Shown: positions 63,838-64,000 of the stretch, in pieces
Position numbering within the stretch: the first letter of the stretch is position 1
Layout: the number at the start of each line of letters is the position of its first letter
Source of the DNA: Flammeovirgaceae bacterium UBA4465
GTDB lineage: Bacteria > Bacteroidota > Bacteroidia > Cytophagales > Cyclobacteriaceae
Reading direction: 5' to 3'
Assembly: GCA_905182375.1 (NCBI GenBank)
Contig: CAJJBF010000003.1
Span: forward strand, 62,001 to 126,000
DNA length: 64,000 nucleotides
Position numbers and translations under genes: made by a program
Notes under the pieces: model-generated
What the model was told of the DNA's origin: nothing
The model's database searches: none
Seen by the model: only the letters and a program-made list of their open reading frames with translations

Positions 63838-63840
63838 ATA
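63764..63840 (-). repeat. Two-hairpin element, copy 2
   Basis: Second copy. On the minus strand it has hairpin GGAGA/TCTCC (63816-63829) and then GGCAT/ATGTC (63776-63796), with a G-U pair replacing G-C, followed by seven T. The pairing is conserved in the RNA of this strand but not in that of the plus strand (A-C mismatch), which points to the minus strand as the transcribed one. Confidence 0.6.
63769..63796 (-). terminator. Terminator-like hairpin with U-run, repeat copy 2
   Basis: Minus strand: GGCAT, 11-base loop, ATGTC (one G-U pair), then seven T (63775-63769). Confidence 0.4.
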
Positions 63841-64000
63841 GCTAAGGTGGGCCTACAAGACAGCTCTTTCAAATACACTGTAATCAAATACTTATTTCTT
63901 GATATGAACTCCGAAAATAATAATTTCAGTAACTTAATACCATTTATCAACCTCTTACCAAAAAATCGCATTTAGGGATGCCTTCTAAGATTAAAGAAAT
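63841..64000. other. End of window, possible 3' end of an upstream minus-strand gene
   Basis: On the minus strand one frame is open from the window edge to a TGA at 63947-63949 (ISLILEGIPKCDFLVRG). It is too short to judge and may be chance. The rest is AT-rich spacer leading to repeat copy 2. Confidence 0.2.

Noticed and set aside
63409..63845. The repeat pair as a CRISPR array
   Set aside because: Only two diverged copies with a spacer of about 280 bases and no cas genes; not a CRISPR layout.

Overview
The window looks like a chromosome segment from a member of the Bacteroidota, probably a Saprospiria/Chitinophagia-type marine or freshwater lineage; the lower-rank placement is a guess. The evidence is the gene families: a carboxypeptidase-regulatory TonB receptor paired with a DUF4249 lipoprotein, DUF6150, DUF547, a bacillithiol-type YtxJ protein, a fused E1 alpha/beta 2-oxoacid dehydrogenase, a GlmU-family protein beside type-B L31, and rpsU-xer-hpf linkage. 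Promoters are of the Bacteroidota TTG / TAnnTTTG kind, Shine-Dalgarno sequences are scarce, the DNA is AT-rich, and coding density is very high with many 1-13 base overlaps. I see no rRNA, tRNA, CRISPR array, integrase cassette or transposase.

Layout. 1-4016: end of cysS (+), then rpsU-xer-hpf (-), and UDP-glucose dehydrogenase (+). 4016-12549: a frameshifted DUF547 gene (-), a CPA2-type antiporter, glyS, a small coupled ORF with dgt, and an MMPL/RND exporter (+). 12589-17481: ileS (type 2, altered HIGH motif), lspA and a DMT permease, overlapping one another (+). 17471-21287: on the minus strand a 725-residue secreted protein of unknown function and, separately, an ECF sigma factor, a small coupled protein and nth. 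21462-26174: uvrA, tpiA, DUF6150, prmA (+). 26206-36869 (+): a 1622-residue exported protein with an acidic tandem repeat, an M20 peptidase, a DsbD-like reductase, an M23 lipoprotein, a small lipoprotein and a secreted RidA-like protein. 36888-42203 (-): rpmE, then an operon of a GlmU-like protein, holB, hemC, a PPIase lipoprotein and an RmlD-like reductase. 42489-47228 (+): an MsbA-like ABC exporter, a small membrane protein, gmhA and comM. 47396-50920 (+): a coupled three-gene operon (ceramidase-like, D-threonine-aldolase-like, frameshifted GH3), followed by a bestrophin. 52124-57075 (-): lipA, a beta-barrel-like protein, YtxJ and the E1 fusion, with an OsmC gene (+) between. 57162-59605 (+): M16 peptidase, ispF, MnmD-like methyltransferase. 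59598-62951 (-): TonB receptor and DUF4249 lipoprotein.

Most of the window is ordinary housekeeping: translation (cysS, glyS, ileS, rpsU, rpmE, prmA, hpf), DNA metabolism (dgt, uvrA, nth, holB, xer, comM), cofactors (hemC, lipA, ispF) and envelope functions. The least explained parts are these: the last kilobase, which has two copies of a two-hairpin element ending in a U-run on the minus strand, with 33-34 residue peptide ORFs over them and a third tiny membrane-peptide ORF; the giant secreted protein with the acidic W/D repeat; interleaved inverted repeats upstream of a small lipoprotein; and three genes (one of them tentative) that each need exactly one added base in a homopolymer to read through. 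The last pattern may be biology or sequencing error and cannot be decided here.
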